This document shows positions 15,889-22,870 of a stretch of DNA of 64,000 nucleotides, piece by piece. The stretch covers positions 310,001 to 374,000 of the forward strand of contig CP013099.1 of assembly GCA_001447805.1 (NCBI GenBank). Direction: 5' to 3'. The stretch's first letter is position 1, and every line of letters starts with the position of its first letter. A program made the translations under genes and the position numbers. The notes below the pieces were generated by a model. That model worked only from the letters and a program-made list of their open reading frames with translations, made no database searches and was not told the origin of the DNA. The DNA comes from Candidatus Tenderia electrophaga. GTDB taxonomy: Bacteria; Pseudomonadota; Gammaproteobacteria; Tenderiales; Tenderiaceae.

Positions 15889-17310
15889 CTACATTGGGCT
15901 CTTGAACTCAGAATGCACATTTCTGTACCTCGGCTGTTCCTGCTTTGGATTGTAGGCTCTCGCGTTCCTTTCTTTTGCCACACGACTTCCCAAGATATCT
16001 CTCGCCTCACCCAGTGACCATACTGTCGAGATGTCATTGGTAAGATTCCGGTAAGCTGCACGGAACCCCCTTGGCTGATGTAAATCTGCCAAAAACTCTG
16101 GAACTTTCATTTTCAGCCCGAAATCAGGCGCCCGCGGCAGACCTTTAAGTGCAGCATAGGAGTTGTAAACCTGAACTAGTTTTGTAATCGGAATGCCTTG
16201 GCGGGTCTGAATTCCGTACTTGATTCGCATGTCATTCGAACCCTTCTGAATATCACGCATTATTTTCGCCACCGCCTGATTCGCCTGAGTAACCCCAGAT
16301 TCGTCAAACAACCGCCTAACCTCTCGAAGCTGCTCTCTAGCCTCAACGAGTTCAGGAGCGTCCCGGACTTGGCGAGCAGCTACAATGATTTGAGCTGGAT
16401 CTCCTGTTTGCATGGCTAACCACGCCGAAAAGACCGGTAACTGAAGTCCAGTAGATGCTGTCAAACCGGCGTGATGAATTTCAAAAACGTCATCGACTAA
16501 TGAATTTGAAAAGCCGTTGACGATGTGGCGTGCGTAGTCGAAGCCGTAGTTACACGTTTGGCTGAGGTAGCTTTGCTGGTAAGTTTGCCTTATGGGGTAT
16601 AGGAAAGTATCTGCCTGTAGGTGCCTGCCGGCCATGCTGTAGAAAATTGAACGATTCGCGAGCCATACGAGCGATGCAACGAAAGCTTTGATAGCTCCCG
16701 ATGCTTCTCCAGTCGATTCACCACCATTGTTCCATTTCGCCCCAGGAACTGTGTATCCCTTAGTGATGGGTTGGCCATATCGATCTACTAGTTCGACCGC
16801 ACTACCTGATCTATGCCCCGACTCACTGGCATCACTCAATTCTGAAAATATCGCCGCCGCAATGTTTCCGTATTTCGCGAAATCTTCAGCATTGTCGGAA
16901 AGGCTCTTGAGGGTGAGATGGTAGACACTGGAGTTGATATCCCATGTGCAGACAATGTGTGTTTGCAGGAGCTCAATCAGATTCCTAAATTCCTCATTTA
17001 CAAACTCACCACCCTGAATTCTTGGCCTCAGCTGGTCTGCTTCTCGTCCTGCAACCGATTCTATTTCTGTGAATCCGTAGCCGTCTTTGTCCAAGAATGT
17101 AATCTCGGGAAAGGCCGTCTTCCGAGTATCTCTGTAGGCTTCAATGTAGTCGTCTACAGCCACCAATCTGTCGTAAAACAACGTGGCTTGAACAAAGTTT
17201 TCAAGCGCGACGATATCAACATCTACTGAGTCATCCGTTTTCGAGAGTGCTTCGCCAGTGAGTCTCTGCACTGCCGTGAGAGTTGCGTTGTCAATTAATG
17301 CGTACGTCAA
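15889..17310 (-). CDS. Integron cassette gene of unknown function (473 residues)
   Basis: I do not recognise this family. The protein is mostly polar, with no signal peptide and no clear membrane helix, and is predicted largely helical (for example ARQVRDAPELVEAREQLREVRRLFDESG near residue 330). Mid-chain it has a moderately hydrophobic stretch (AIKAFVASLVWLANRSIFYSMAGRHL). It is long for a cassette gene and AT-richer than the chromosome. It starts 29 bases after the GTTAGAGC end of one attC, with GGAGGAGAA ideally placed before the ATG, and its stop lies four bases before the next attC, so it fills one cassette. A defence or phage-interaction role is possible but only inferred from location. 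Confidence 0.75.
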   Translation of the reverse strand: MTYALIDNATLTAVQRLTGEALSKTDDSVDVDIVALENFVQATLFYDRLVAVDDYIEAYRDTRKTAFPEITFLDKDGYGFTEIESVAGREADQLRPRIQGGEFVNEEFRNLIELLQTHIVCTWDINSSVYHLTLKSLSDNAEDFAKYGNIAAAIFSELSDASESGHRSGSAVELVDRYGQPITKGYTVPGAKWNNGGESTGEASGAIKAFVASLVWLANRSIFYSMAGRHLQADTFLYPIRQTYQQSYLSQTCNYGFDYARHIVNGFSNSLVDDVFEIHHAGLTASTGLQLPVFSAWLAMQTGDPAQIIVAARQVRDAPELVEAREQLREVRRLFDESGVTQANQAVAKIMRDIQKGSNDMRIKYGIQTRQGIPITKLVQVYNSYAALKGLPRAPDFGLKMKVPEFLADLHQPRGFRAAYRNLTNDISTVWSLGEARDILGSRVAKERNARAYNPKQEQPRYRNVHSEFKSPM

Positions 17311-17339
17311 CTTCTCCTCCTTATAATCGGCGTGGGATG

Positions 17340-17448
17340 CTCTAACGCCCGCAGTGAGGGGCTTGCTAAAGTGGTGGTTGTTTTGTGCTATTCAAGGCAC
17401 AAAACAATCGCCGCGGAAGCAAGTCCCTCTCGACTGCGCTCGTTATGT
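17340..17448 (-). repeat. attC recombination site between the csp and 473-residue cassettes
   Basis: Read on the minus strand it opens with ACATAAC (17448-17442), continues GAGCGCAGTCGAGAGGGACTTGC, and closes with GCAAGCCCCTCACTGCGGGC and GTTAGAGC (17346-17339). The arms pair over more than 15 bases with small bulges. The loop carries its own long hairpin (GTTGTTTTGTGCT with GGCACAAAACAATC). Length is about 109 bases, inside the attC range, and the closing GGGCGTTAG resembles Vibrio-type repeats. Confidence 0.82.
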
Positions 17449-17483
17449 GTCGATTCTTACGCACGCTTATTTGAGCAATATAT

Positions 17484-17690
17484 TCACACTGGTTTGACCT
17501 TGTTTGCACACGGTCCCTTCTGGCCTTGCCCTACTTCAAATTCTACTTTCTGACCATCACTGAGTGTTGCATAGCCACCGCCCGCCTGAATTTCTGAATG
17601 ATGAACAAACAAATCCTTACCACCATCATCTGGAGTAATGAAGCCGAAACCTTTGTCTGCATTAAACCACTTTACTGTACCTGTACTCAT
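17484..17690 (-). CDS. Cold-shock protein (CspA family) in an integron cassette
   Basis: A 68-residue single cold-shock domain that binds single-stranded RNA and DNA and loosens mRNA structure. RNP1 ([11 protein letters not shown]) and RNP2 (DLFVHHSEI) are intact, and the start [17 protein letters not shown] is standard. The ATG at 17690 has AAGGGAA upstream. The mRNA would carry a leader of about 120 bases up to the preceding attC, as csp mRNAs often do. Attachment sites lie on both sides (17340-17448 and 17812-17917), so the gene is mobile as a cassette. Codon use is AT-richer than that of chromosomal genes here. Confidence 0.93.
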   Translation of the reverse strand: MSTGTVKWFNADKGFGFITPDDGGKDLFVHHSEIQAGGGYATLSDGQKVEFEVGQGQKGPCANKVKPV

Positions 17691-17811
17691 GCCGTATTTT
17701 CCCTTCGATAGATTGATTTCAATTAACTTACTTTGTTCTGACTTTTCCACAGAACTTTTTAACAACAACACACTTCATGGCTGAACTGAAACATGCAAAT
17801 ACTTCTTTGAC

Positions 17812-17917
17812 ACATAACATCGCAAATCAGCCGACCATTGTAGCGGGGTGAGGCTTGTGGCATCCGCCACAAACGAAACACCGCGGAAATGGGTCGGCTG
17901 AATTTGCCTTGTTATAA
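17812..17917 (-). repeat. attC recombination site between the 126-residue and csp cassettes
   Basis: On the minus strand: TTATAAC (17917-17911), AAGGCAAATTCAGCCGACC, a central part with its own hairpin (GTGGCGGATGCCAC), then GGTCGGCTGATTTGC and GTTATGT (17818-17812). The arms GCAAATtCAGCCGACC and GGTCGGCTGATTTGC pair perfectly except for one extrahelical T. It begins six bases after the stop of the 126-residue gene. This is the clearest attC in the array. Confidence 0.88.
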
Positions 17918-17923
17918 CTCATT

Positions 17924-18304
17924 TCATGGAAGTTCATAGTACTGCCTGTGCCTATAAATACGGGATAATTCGCCCTCTGAGAATGTTAACCGAACCATAT
18001 TTTGCAAGTCCCCCTCTTCACCTATCGCTACGTAAATGATATTGCAGTCATATAACTCAGCGGGAATACCGTTCTTTACCTTTACCCACTTAAGTTTACC
18101 TGCGCACGATATTTTTTTGTAACCATGTGAGGTAATTAATTTTTTAACTACTGATATAGTTTCTTCTTTTCCATCCCCAATTGAAAACCCGTAGGCAGAG
18201 CCATCAGTAACACTGTGATGCTTTGTAGTTAATGCAAGCCATGCAACATAAATGGTGGGAACTCCTATTATTACTACTAGAAAAAACCATCCAAGCCATT
18301 TCAC
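17924..18304 (-). CDS. Integron cassette gene, small membrane-anchored protein (126 residues)
   Basis: Unknown family. One N-terminal membrane anchor (about residues 4-25, LGWFFLVVIIGVPTIYVAWLAL) is followed by a globular domain of about 100 residues outside the membrane with two cysteines (KKISCAGKLKW and LYDCNIIYV) that could form a disulfide. The start is a GTG at 18304 placed after GGAGGG; the preceding attC end (TTATAAC) is just upstream. The stop is six bases before the next attC. The tight packing between two attC sites is what identifies it as a cassette. Confidence 0.75.
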   Translation of the reverse strand: MKWLGWFFLVVIIGVPTIYVAWLALTTKHHSVTDGSAYGFSIGDGKEETISVVKKLITSHGYKKISCAGKLKWVKVKNGIPAELYDCNIIYVAIGEEGDLQNMVRLTFSEGELSRIYRHRQYYELP

Positions 18305-18326
18305 TTACTAACAACCCTCCTATGAG

Positions 18327-18386
18327 TTATAACGTTAAAACTCAGGCGCGCCGCTTTTTGGCGTCGACTGAAGTGACGTGTTAGGC
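18327..18386 (-). repeat. attC recombination site overlapping the 3' end of a cassette gene
   Basis: On the minus strand: GCCTAAC (18386-18380, a perfect R'' match), ACGTCACTTCAGTCGACGCC, loop AAAAAGC, GGCGCGCCTGAGTTTTAAC, then GTTATAA (18333-18327). It is 60 bases long and folds with an extrahelical A and one mismatch. The coding frame of the gene upstream runs through it and stops at 18335. Confidence 0.75.
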
Positions 18387-18793
18387 AAATATGGCCCTGC
18401 CAGTTTCCAACAAGCATTCGACCTCACGGCCACAAATTGCAACATCACAGTTCCGTCATTACCAAGCTTACATCTCTCCACAACCGTTACCTCCCCAGAT
18501 ACTTTTTGTTCGTAAACATTGCAATCAACTCCGGGGTTTGGAGGAAACCCCGTTTCCAAAAGTGTCCTCTTGTACTCACTGAGAAGCTCGTCTGCATCGA
18601 AGGCTACGCCAGTGAGTTCGGAAGATAATATTGCCCATTCACCGAAATCAAACGATTGAATTACATTTTCGACGTCGTGATTTAAATAGGCGCTAGTCAT
18701 ATTTTTGTATGCCTCAACTGGATTGTCAGCGCACTCGTCTGTCGCCAGTAACGGTGATGAAAACAACAGTAACATCCAAAATATGGCTTTCAT
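18335..18793 (-). CDS. Integron cassette gene, secreted protein of unknown function
   Basis: About 152 residues from the ATG at 18793 (MKAIFWMLLLFSSPLLATDE), which gives a clean signal peptide ending near LLA-TDE. The mature part has four cysteines or more (DECADN, GVDCNVYEQ, VERCKLGN, SNACWKL), suggesting disulfides in the periplasm, and the pattern KNMTSAYLNHDVENVIQSFDF resembles NTF2/SnoaL-like starts, though I do not press that. The last 16 residues or so are encoded by the attC itself. A longer frame upstream to 18856 would read through another attC-like site and is unlikely. Confidence 0.72.
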   Translation of the reverse strand: MKAIFWMLLLFSSPLLATDECADNPVEAYKNMTSAYLNHDVENVIQSFDFGEWAILSSELTGVAFDADELLSEYKRTLLETGFPPNPGVDCNVYEQKVSGEVTVVERCKLGNDGTVMLQFVAVRSNACWKLAGPYLPNTSLQSTPKSGAPEF

Positions 18794-18801
18794 AAATGTA
18801 C

Positions 18802-18842
18802 GCCTAACAGCTGGATAAACGAGACCCGCTGTCTCGTTATCC
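18802..18842 (-). repeat. Possible degenerate attC site
   Basis: On the minus strand GGATAAC-GAGAC...GTCTCGTTTATCC-AGCT-GTTAGGC. The closing GTTAGGC is a perfect R' and the position between two minus-strand cassette-like genes is right, but 41 bases is short for an attC and the GGATAAC start is a poor R''. The stretch is also a simple inverted repeat (GATAACGAGAC with GTCTCGTTTATC). Confidence 0.45.
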
Positions 18843-18874
18843 TTTTTTATGTGCATTCTTCCAATGATATTTAT

Positions 18875-19264
18875 CTATTTATAATAGAACTCTACTTCGT
18901 CAATAACCTTATTAGCTTCTTGAATTAGGTTAATAGCCTGTTCCTTTAACTTTGGATCTTCCATACCAGTTATTGAAGAAGATAATTTTTCAACATCATT
19001 CTTGGTTTTATTAGCCATATCCGTCATCATCACCCTAATCGGAGTACCATTTTGCTCTCTCGCAGCTAAATTCCCTAGGATATCGACATCGCTTTTTAAC
19101 TTATCAATACTTCTTTGCGCTTTGAGTTTACTTGCATAGCTTTGTGTAGCATCAAGCACTTCATTAAATGCTTTATTGTGACTATTTATCTCCTCAGACA
19201 GATAAATAGTCGAAACAAACAATCCGCAAAAAAACGATACAAGAGCAATAATAATTAATTTCAT
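18875..19264 (-). CDS. Probable integron cassette gene, membrane-anchored coiled-coil protein
   Basis: Unknown family, 129 residues. An N-terminal membrane segment (residues 2-23, IIIALVSFFCGLFVSTIYL) is followed by a helical, charged domain with heptad character (ASKLKAQRSIDKLKSDVDILGNLAAREQ and LKEQAINLIQEANKVIDEVEF). It is clearly AT-rich. Upstream on the minus strand is GTTATGTGC, the closing end of an attC whose other half has been replaced by the IS1182-family element at 19303; downstream is a possible short attC. It therefore seems to be the last recognisable cassette of the array. Confidence 0.68.
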   Translation of the reverse strand: MKLIIIALVSFFCGLFVSTIYLSEEINSHNKAFNEVLDATQSYASKLKAQRSIDKLKSDVDILGNLAAREQNGTPIRVMMTDMANKTKNDVEKLSSSITGMEDPKLKEQAINLIQEANKVIDEVEFYYK

Positions 19265-19289
19265 GACCTAGTGACTTAATTTTATCTTT

Positions 19290-19302
19290 GCACATAACGA
19301 GT
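19290..19302 (-). repeat. Remnant R' end of an attC cut by the IS1182-family element
   Basis: ACTCGTTATGTGC on the minus strand matches the closing end of the site at 17812-17917 (GTTATGTG). The remainder of the site is not present beyond the insertion element at 21030, so this attC lost its other half. Confidence 0.5.
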
Positions 19303-21029
19303 CTGTAGAAAAACCCAAATACAAGTCTCACCACCATCACTCGCCTCAGTTAATATTTTACTACTCCCCATTTGATCCAATCCTCACCGAGAAATAATAC
19401 AGATCAATTCTTCCCGATACTTGAGACCTATTCCATTCGTTATGCCCCATTCCACGCATATCGGTGTATTTTAAATATGTTGTGGATCATGCTAATCAAT
19501 TGCCACTGACCGTTGACCTTCTGTTTTCCTCGCAGACTAAATCGCTTGAATCCTATACTGCTGGTGATATTTCCGAATACAGGTTCAACAGTGCCCAGTC
19601 GTTGGCTGTAGATATGCCGTCCCATGGCACTGTCGATCTTTTGTTTCATCTTCTCGATGAGACTGGTTTGTTGATGTTTTTTGGTGTTGCCTAGCTTTAC
19701 GGCAAACTGGCGCGGGCTCTTTTGTTGCTCTGATCTGAGGCAGCGTTTTCTAAGATGACAGTGACGGCAATCATTTTCATAGCCCTGGAATTTCATGAAC
19801 AGGCTGTTGCCGATTTTTGTCTCTTCGCACTGCAACCACATGGCATTGCCGGCGGGACAGATACAGGTTTTGTGCTTGAGATCGACCTTGAATTCATTTG
19901 AGGTGAAGCGCTCTTTGGGCTTGAGCCGTGTGACGGGCTTGTGGCGTTCGTAGTCCTTGAAACGGGGATCGCGTGATCGAAAGCCAACATCGGCGATGTA
20001 GCCGTCGAGCTTTTCCTGATCCAGGTATTGCAAGGCGCTTAGGTTGTGATAGCCGCTGTCGGCGGTGATCTTGATCTGGCGACGCTCCTGCTTGTTGAGT
20101 TTGAGATTGGCACTGGCCGATTCGAGGCTGGGCTTGAGCAGGTTGTGCTCCTGACCTTGACCGTGGGCTTCAGCACTGACGATGACCTGGTGCTTGGCGT
20201 CAACGGTGGCGACGCCGGTGTAGCCTTGAATGACGCCGTGACTGGTTTTCATCTTGGCGCTGTCATTATCAGTGATGTTGCTCTGTACGGTGCGACCACT
20301 GACGCCTTTGCGGTCGTCGTGGCTGTCGAGAAAGGCCTGGATCTTTTTGGCGGTCTTGGCCAGCTTTCGGCACTGTTGTTTTTGCCGCTCGACGATCGTT
20401 TCATCGAGACCATGCTTGTCTACTTCGCGATGTTTGCTGAGCATGCGCCGCACGGCCTTTTCCATTTTGAGCTTCTTTTTCTTAAGATCGGCCTGGGTGC
20501 CGCTCCACTCCTTGCTAGCATTGCTGGGCAGCTTGCAGCCATCGATGGCGAACATGTCTTTGCCGATCAGGCCTTCCTGGTCACAGACCATCAGTACCTG
20601 GAGGAACAGCTTTTCGATTTCTTGATGAGAGGAGGAAATAAAATCGGCGATGGTGGTGAAGTGAGGCTGACTATTGGCGGATATGGCTATAAATAGAATG
20701 TTATCGCGGCACAGCTGCTCGATCTTGCGGCTGCTGGTGATCCCTTTTGAATAGGCCAACAAAACAACCTTCAACAGGATCGCTGGATCATAAGCTGGAC
20801 GCCCGCCATCATCGTTTTTGTAGCGATGGTGAAAAATGGAGGGGTCCAGGCACTCTTCAATGAGATAGGTGAGATTGTATTCGAAACTGCCGGGAAGTAT
20901 CTGTCGATCAAACGACACCGGCAACATGGTCATCTGCTCGTAGCTGTAGTCTTTGAAGCGTGCCATCAATCCCCCCGACGATGTTTTTATATATAGAGTG
21001 ATGTTAGCAAATTTGGGGTTTTTCTACAG
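19303..21029 (-). mobile_element. IS1182-family insertion sequence
   Basis: The element of 1,727 bases carries one transposase gene and inverted ends: CTGTAGAAAAACCCAAAT on the left and, reversed, CTGTAGAAAAACCCCAAAT on the right. No target duplication is visible (ACGAGT against CCTCAACG), so it too lies at a junction. The left flank is an attC remnant and the right flank is a truncated host gene. Confidence 0.88.
19440..20966 (-). CDS. IS1182-family transposase
   Basis: About 508 residues, full length for the family. The N-terminal DUF772-type segment (YNLTYLIEECLDPSIFHHRY, GRPAYDPAILLKVVLLAYSKG) precedes a DDE core with Asp in DMFAIDGCKLPSNAS, Asp in ITADSGYHN and Glu in GTVEPVFGNI. A cysteine cluster before the last strand (KTCICPAGN, NDCRHCHLRKRCL) is typical of IS1182/IS5-like transposases. 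I use the ATG at 20966; a TTG lies one codon upstream. There are no stops or frameshifts, so it may be active. Confidence 0.95.
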   Translation of the reverse strand: MARFKDYSYEQMTMLPVSFDRQILPGSFEYNLTYLIEECLDPSIFHHRYKNDDGGRPAYDPAILLKVVLLAYSKGITSSRKIEQLCRDNILFIAISANSQPHFTTIADFISSSHQEIEKLFLQVLMVCDQEGLIGKDMFAIDGCKLPSNASKEWSGTQADLKKKKLKMEKAVRRMLSKHREVDKHGLDETIVERQKQQCRKLAKTAKKIQAFLDSHDDRKGVSGRTVQSNITDNDSAKMKTSHGVIQGYTGVATVDAKHQVIVSAEAHGQGQEHNLLKPSLESASANLKLNKQERRQIKITADSGYHNLSALQYLDQEKLDGYIADVGFRSRDPRFKDYERHKPVTRLKPKERFTSNEFKVDLKHKTCICPAGNAMWLQCEETKIGNSLFMKFQGYENDCRHCHLRKRCLRSEQQKSPRQFAVKLGNTKKHQQTSLIEKMKQKIDSAMGRHIYSQRLGTVEPVFGNITSSIGFKRFSLRGKQKVNGQWQLISMIHNIFKIHRYAWNGA

Positions 21030-21299
21030 CCTCAACGTCAAAAATAAAAAATCGAAGCCCAGATTCAGGCCGGCATAGAGCCGGCGATCACCCTGCCACG
21101 AGTCAATCACCGCCTGGGCACGCGTCAGGTCGCCGGCCAGTTGCAGCGAGAGTATCCCCAGTGGGGCCTCGGCGGTTTCCAGCGCTTGGTTCAGGGCGGC
21201 GACGGTGACAAAGGCGATCAAGCTGCAGACGATCAACGGTCCGAGCAGCCGCGCCTGCTGTTTGTCCGAGAGCCATTGAAACGGATGTGGCATGCGCAT
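21024..21299 (-). pseudogene. Host membrane-protein gene truncated by the IS1182-family element
   Basis: Ninety-odd residues beginning MRMPHPFQWLSDKQQARLLG, with one clear membrane helix (PLIVCSLIAFVTVAALNQAL) and a lumen-side segment (GILSLQLAGDLTRAQAVIDSW), ending in a second hydrophobic stretch (LGFDFLFLTLRL) that runs into the element and stops at once in its end. The hydrophobic end was presumably the beginning of further helices. I recognise the N-terminal pattern only as a conserved small membrane protein without a known function. It is divergent from cioA. Confidence 0.72.
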
Positions 21300-21469
21300 G
21301 GGTACTAGTTATACCGCAATCCGGTACGGGATATCACCTGCGCCTGGGGCATGTCATTCCAATAGTCAATGCCACGCAGCTGAAACTCAGTGTGGGTAGG
21401 CGGGTCTTGATTTATACTCAAGCCGTGTGCCGGCTCCCTCAAATATCGCGCTAAGCGCAAGGACGCACA
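21300..21469. promoter_or_regulatory. Upstream region of the cioAB operon
   Basis: It must contain the oxidase promoter. CTTGATTTATACTCAAG at 21406-21422 is a 17-base palindrome resembling an FNR/Anr site, but its inner spacer is one base too long (TTGAT-N5-CTCAA). It overlaps TATACT (21413-21418), which could be a -10. AAGGACG lies eight bases before the ATG. Confidence 0.4.
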
Positions 21470-22870
21470 ATGTCTGGATTCGAACCCGATACCGTGATGT
21501 TGGCCCGCCTGCAGTTTGCCTTCACAGTTTCGTTCCACATCATCTTTCCGGCCTTCACCATCGGCCTGGCCAGTTGGCTCGCCGTGGTGGAGGGGCTTTA
21601 TCTGAAAACGGGTCGGCGGGTCTATGAAGAGATCTACAGGATGTGGGTCAAGATCTTCGCCGTCTGCTTCGGCATGGGGGTGGTGTCGGGGGTGGTGATG
21701 TCGTATCAATTCGGTACCAACTGGTCCGAATTCTCCGACAAGGTGGGCAACGTCCTGGGTCCCTTGCTGGGCTATGAGGTGTTGACTGCATTTTTCCTCG
21801 AGGCCTCCTTCCTGGGCATCATGCTGTTCGGCTGGGGGCGGGTGAGCAGGAAAATGCACTTCGCCGCCACGCTCATCGTCGCCGTCGGCACCTTGATTTC
21901 CGCCTTCTGGATCCTGGCCGCCAATAGCTGGATGCACACCCCGCAGGGGTATGAGATCGGCGCCGATGGTCTGTTTTATCCGACCAGTTGGCTGCAAATT
22001 ATTTTTAATCCCTCATTCCCCTATCGCCTGGCCCACATGGTAACCGCCGCCTATCTCACCACCGCCTTCGTGGTAGGCGGTGTGGGGGCGTATTATTTAT
22101 GGCGCGGAACGCATACAGAGCCGGCCAAAATCATGTTCGGCATGGCCATGTTGATGGCGGTGTTCGTCGCGCCGCTGCAGCTTTTTATCGGCCACGCCCA
22201 TGGTGAAAACACGCTGCATCACCAACCCATCAAGGTGGCCGCCATGGAGGGCAATTGGGAACGCGGCCCCAATGCGCCGCTGTATCTGTTCGGTCTGCCC
22301 AATGAAGCCACCGAGAGCACGGATTACGGCGTCACCATCCCCAACGGCGCCAGCTGGATACTCACCGGCTCGGCCGACGGTGTCGTCCCCGGTCTGACCG
22401 AGGTGGCCAAGGAAGACCGCCCGCCGGTGGCCGTGGTGTTCTGGGCCTTTCGCATCATGGTGGGGGTGGGCTTGGCCATGATCATCACCGGCGTCATTGC
22501 CGCCGTGCTTTTTTTGCGCAAACGCTTGTACGCGCGCGGACCGTTCCAGCTCTGGTGCATGGCCATGATGCCCAGCGGTTTTGTCGCCGTGCTGGGCGGT
22601 TGGTTCGTGACCGAGGTGGGGCGCCAGCCCTACACGGTGTATGAGGTGATGCGCACCGCCGAGAGTATCTCGCCGGTCATCACCGCCCAGGTGGCCTTGA
22701 GCCTGATCGCCTTCATCGTCGTCTACACCCTGATCTTCGGCGCCGGCAGTTATTACATCCTCAAGCTCATCGGTAAGGGTCCGGGGCAACAGGCCGGGCC
22801 TTATTACGAGCACAGCCGCGAGGCGGCGGTCACCAATAGTCTCAGCGAGGCGACGCAGAGGAGAGAGTGA
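21470..22870 (+). CDS. cioA: Cytochrome bd-type quinol oxidase subunit I, CIO type
   Basis: Heme-bearing subunit of the inner-membrane bd oxidase that oxidises quinol and reduces oxygen to water. The 466 residues have about nine membrane helices. The start region FAFTVSFHIIFPAFTIGLA carries the heme b595/d-side His, and the cytoplasm-distal GRQPYTVYEVMRTAES block and GEN(TLHHQPIKVAAMEG) Q-loop motif are characteristic. The Q loop is short, which marks the cyanide-insensitive (CioA) branch rather than E. coli CydA. AAGGACG before the ATG sets the start. The stop overlaps the cioB ATG, so both are coupled. Confidence 0.96.
   Translation: MSGFEPDTVMLARLQFAFTVSFHIIFPAFTIGLASWLAVVEGLYLKTGRRVYEEIYRMWVKIFAVCFGMGVVSGVVMSYQFGTNWSEFSDKVGNVLGPLLGYEVLTAFFLEASFLGIMLFGWGRVSRKMHFAATLIVAVGTLISAFWILAANSWMHTPQGYEIGADGLFYPTSWLQIIFNPSFPYRLAHMVTAAYLTTAFVVGGVGAYYLWRGTHTEPAKIMFGMAMLMAVFVAPLQLFIGHAHGENTLHHQPIKVAAMEGNWERGPNAPLYLFGLPNEATESTDYGVTIPNGASWILTGSADGVVPGLTEVAKEDRPPVAVVFWAFRIMVGVGLAMIITGVIAAVLFLRKRLYARGPFQLWCMAMMPSGFVAVLGGWFVTEVGRQPYTVYEVMRTAESISPVITAQVALSLIAFIVVYTLIFGAGSYYILKLIGKGPGQQAGPYYEHSREAAVTNSLSEATQRRE

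Noticed and set aside
13068-21029. Composite transposon made by the flanking insertion elements
   Set aside because: The two outer elements belong to different families (IS3 and IS1182), so they cannot act together as ends of one transposon.
21406-21422. FNR box before cioA
   Set aside because: The palindrome CTTGATTTATACTCAAG has an inner spacer one base too long for FNR. I list it only as a possible site, not as a supported box.
21305-21997. A 230-codon minus-strand frame over the start of cioA
   Set aside because: Histidine- and glycine-rich antisense composition; it would overlap the oxidase promoter and coding region.
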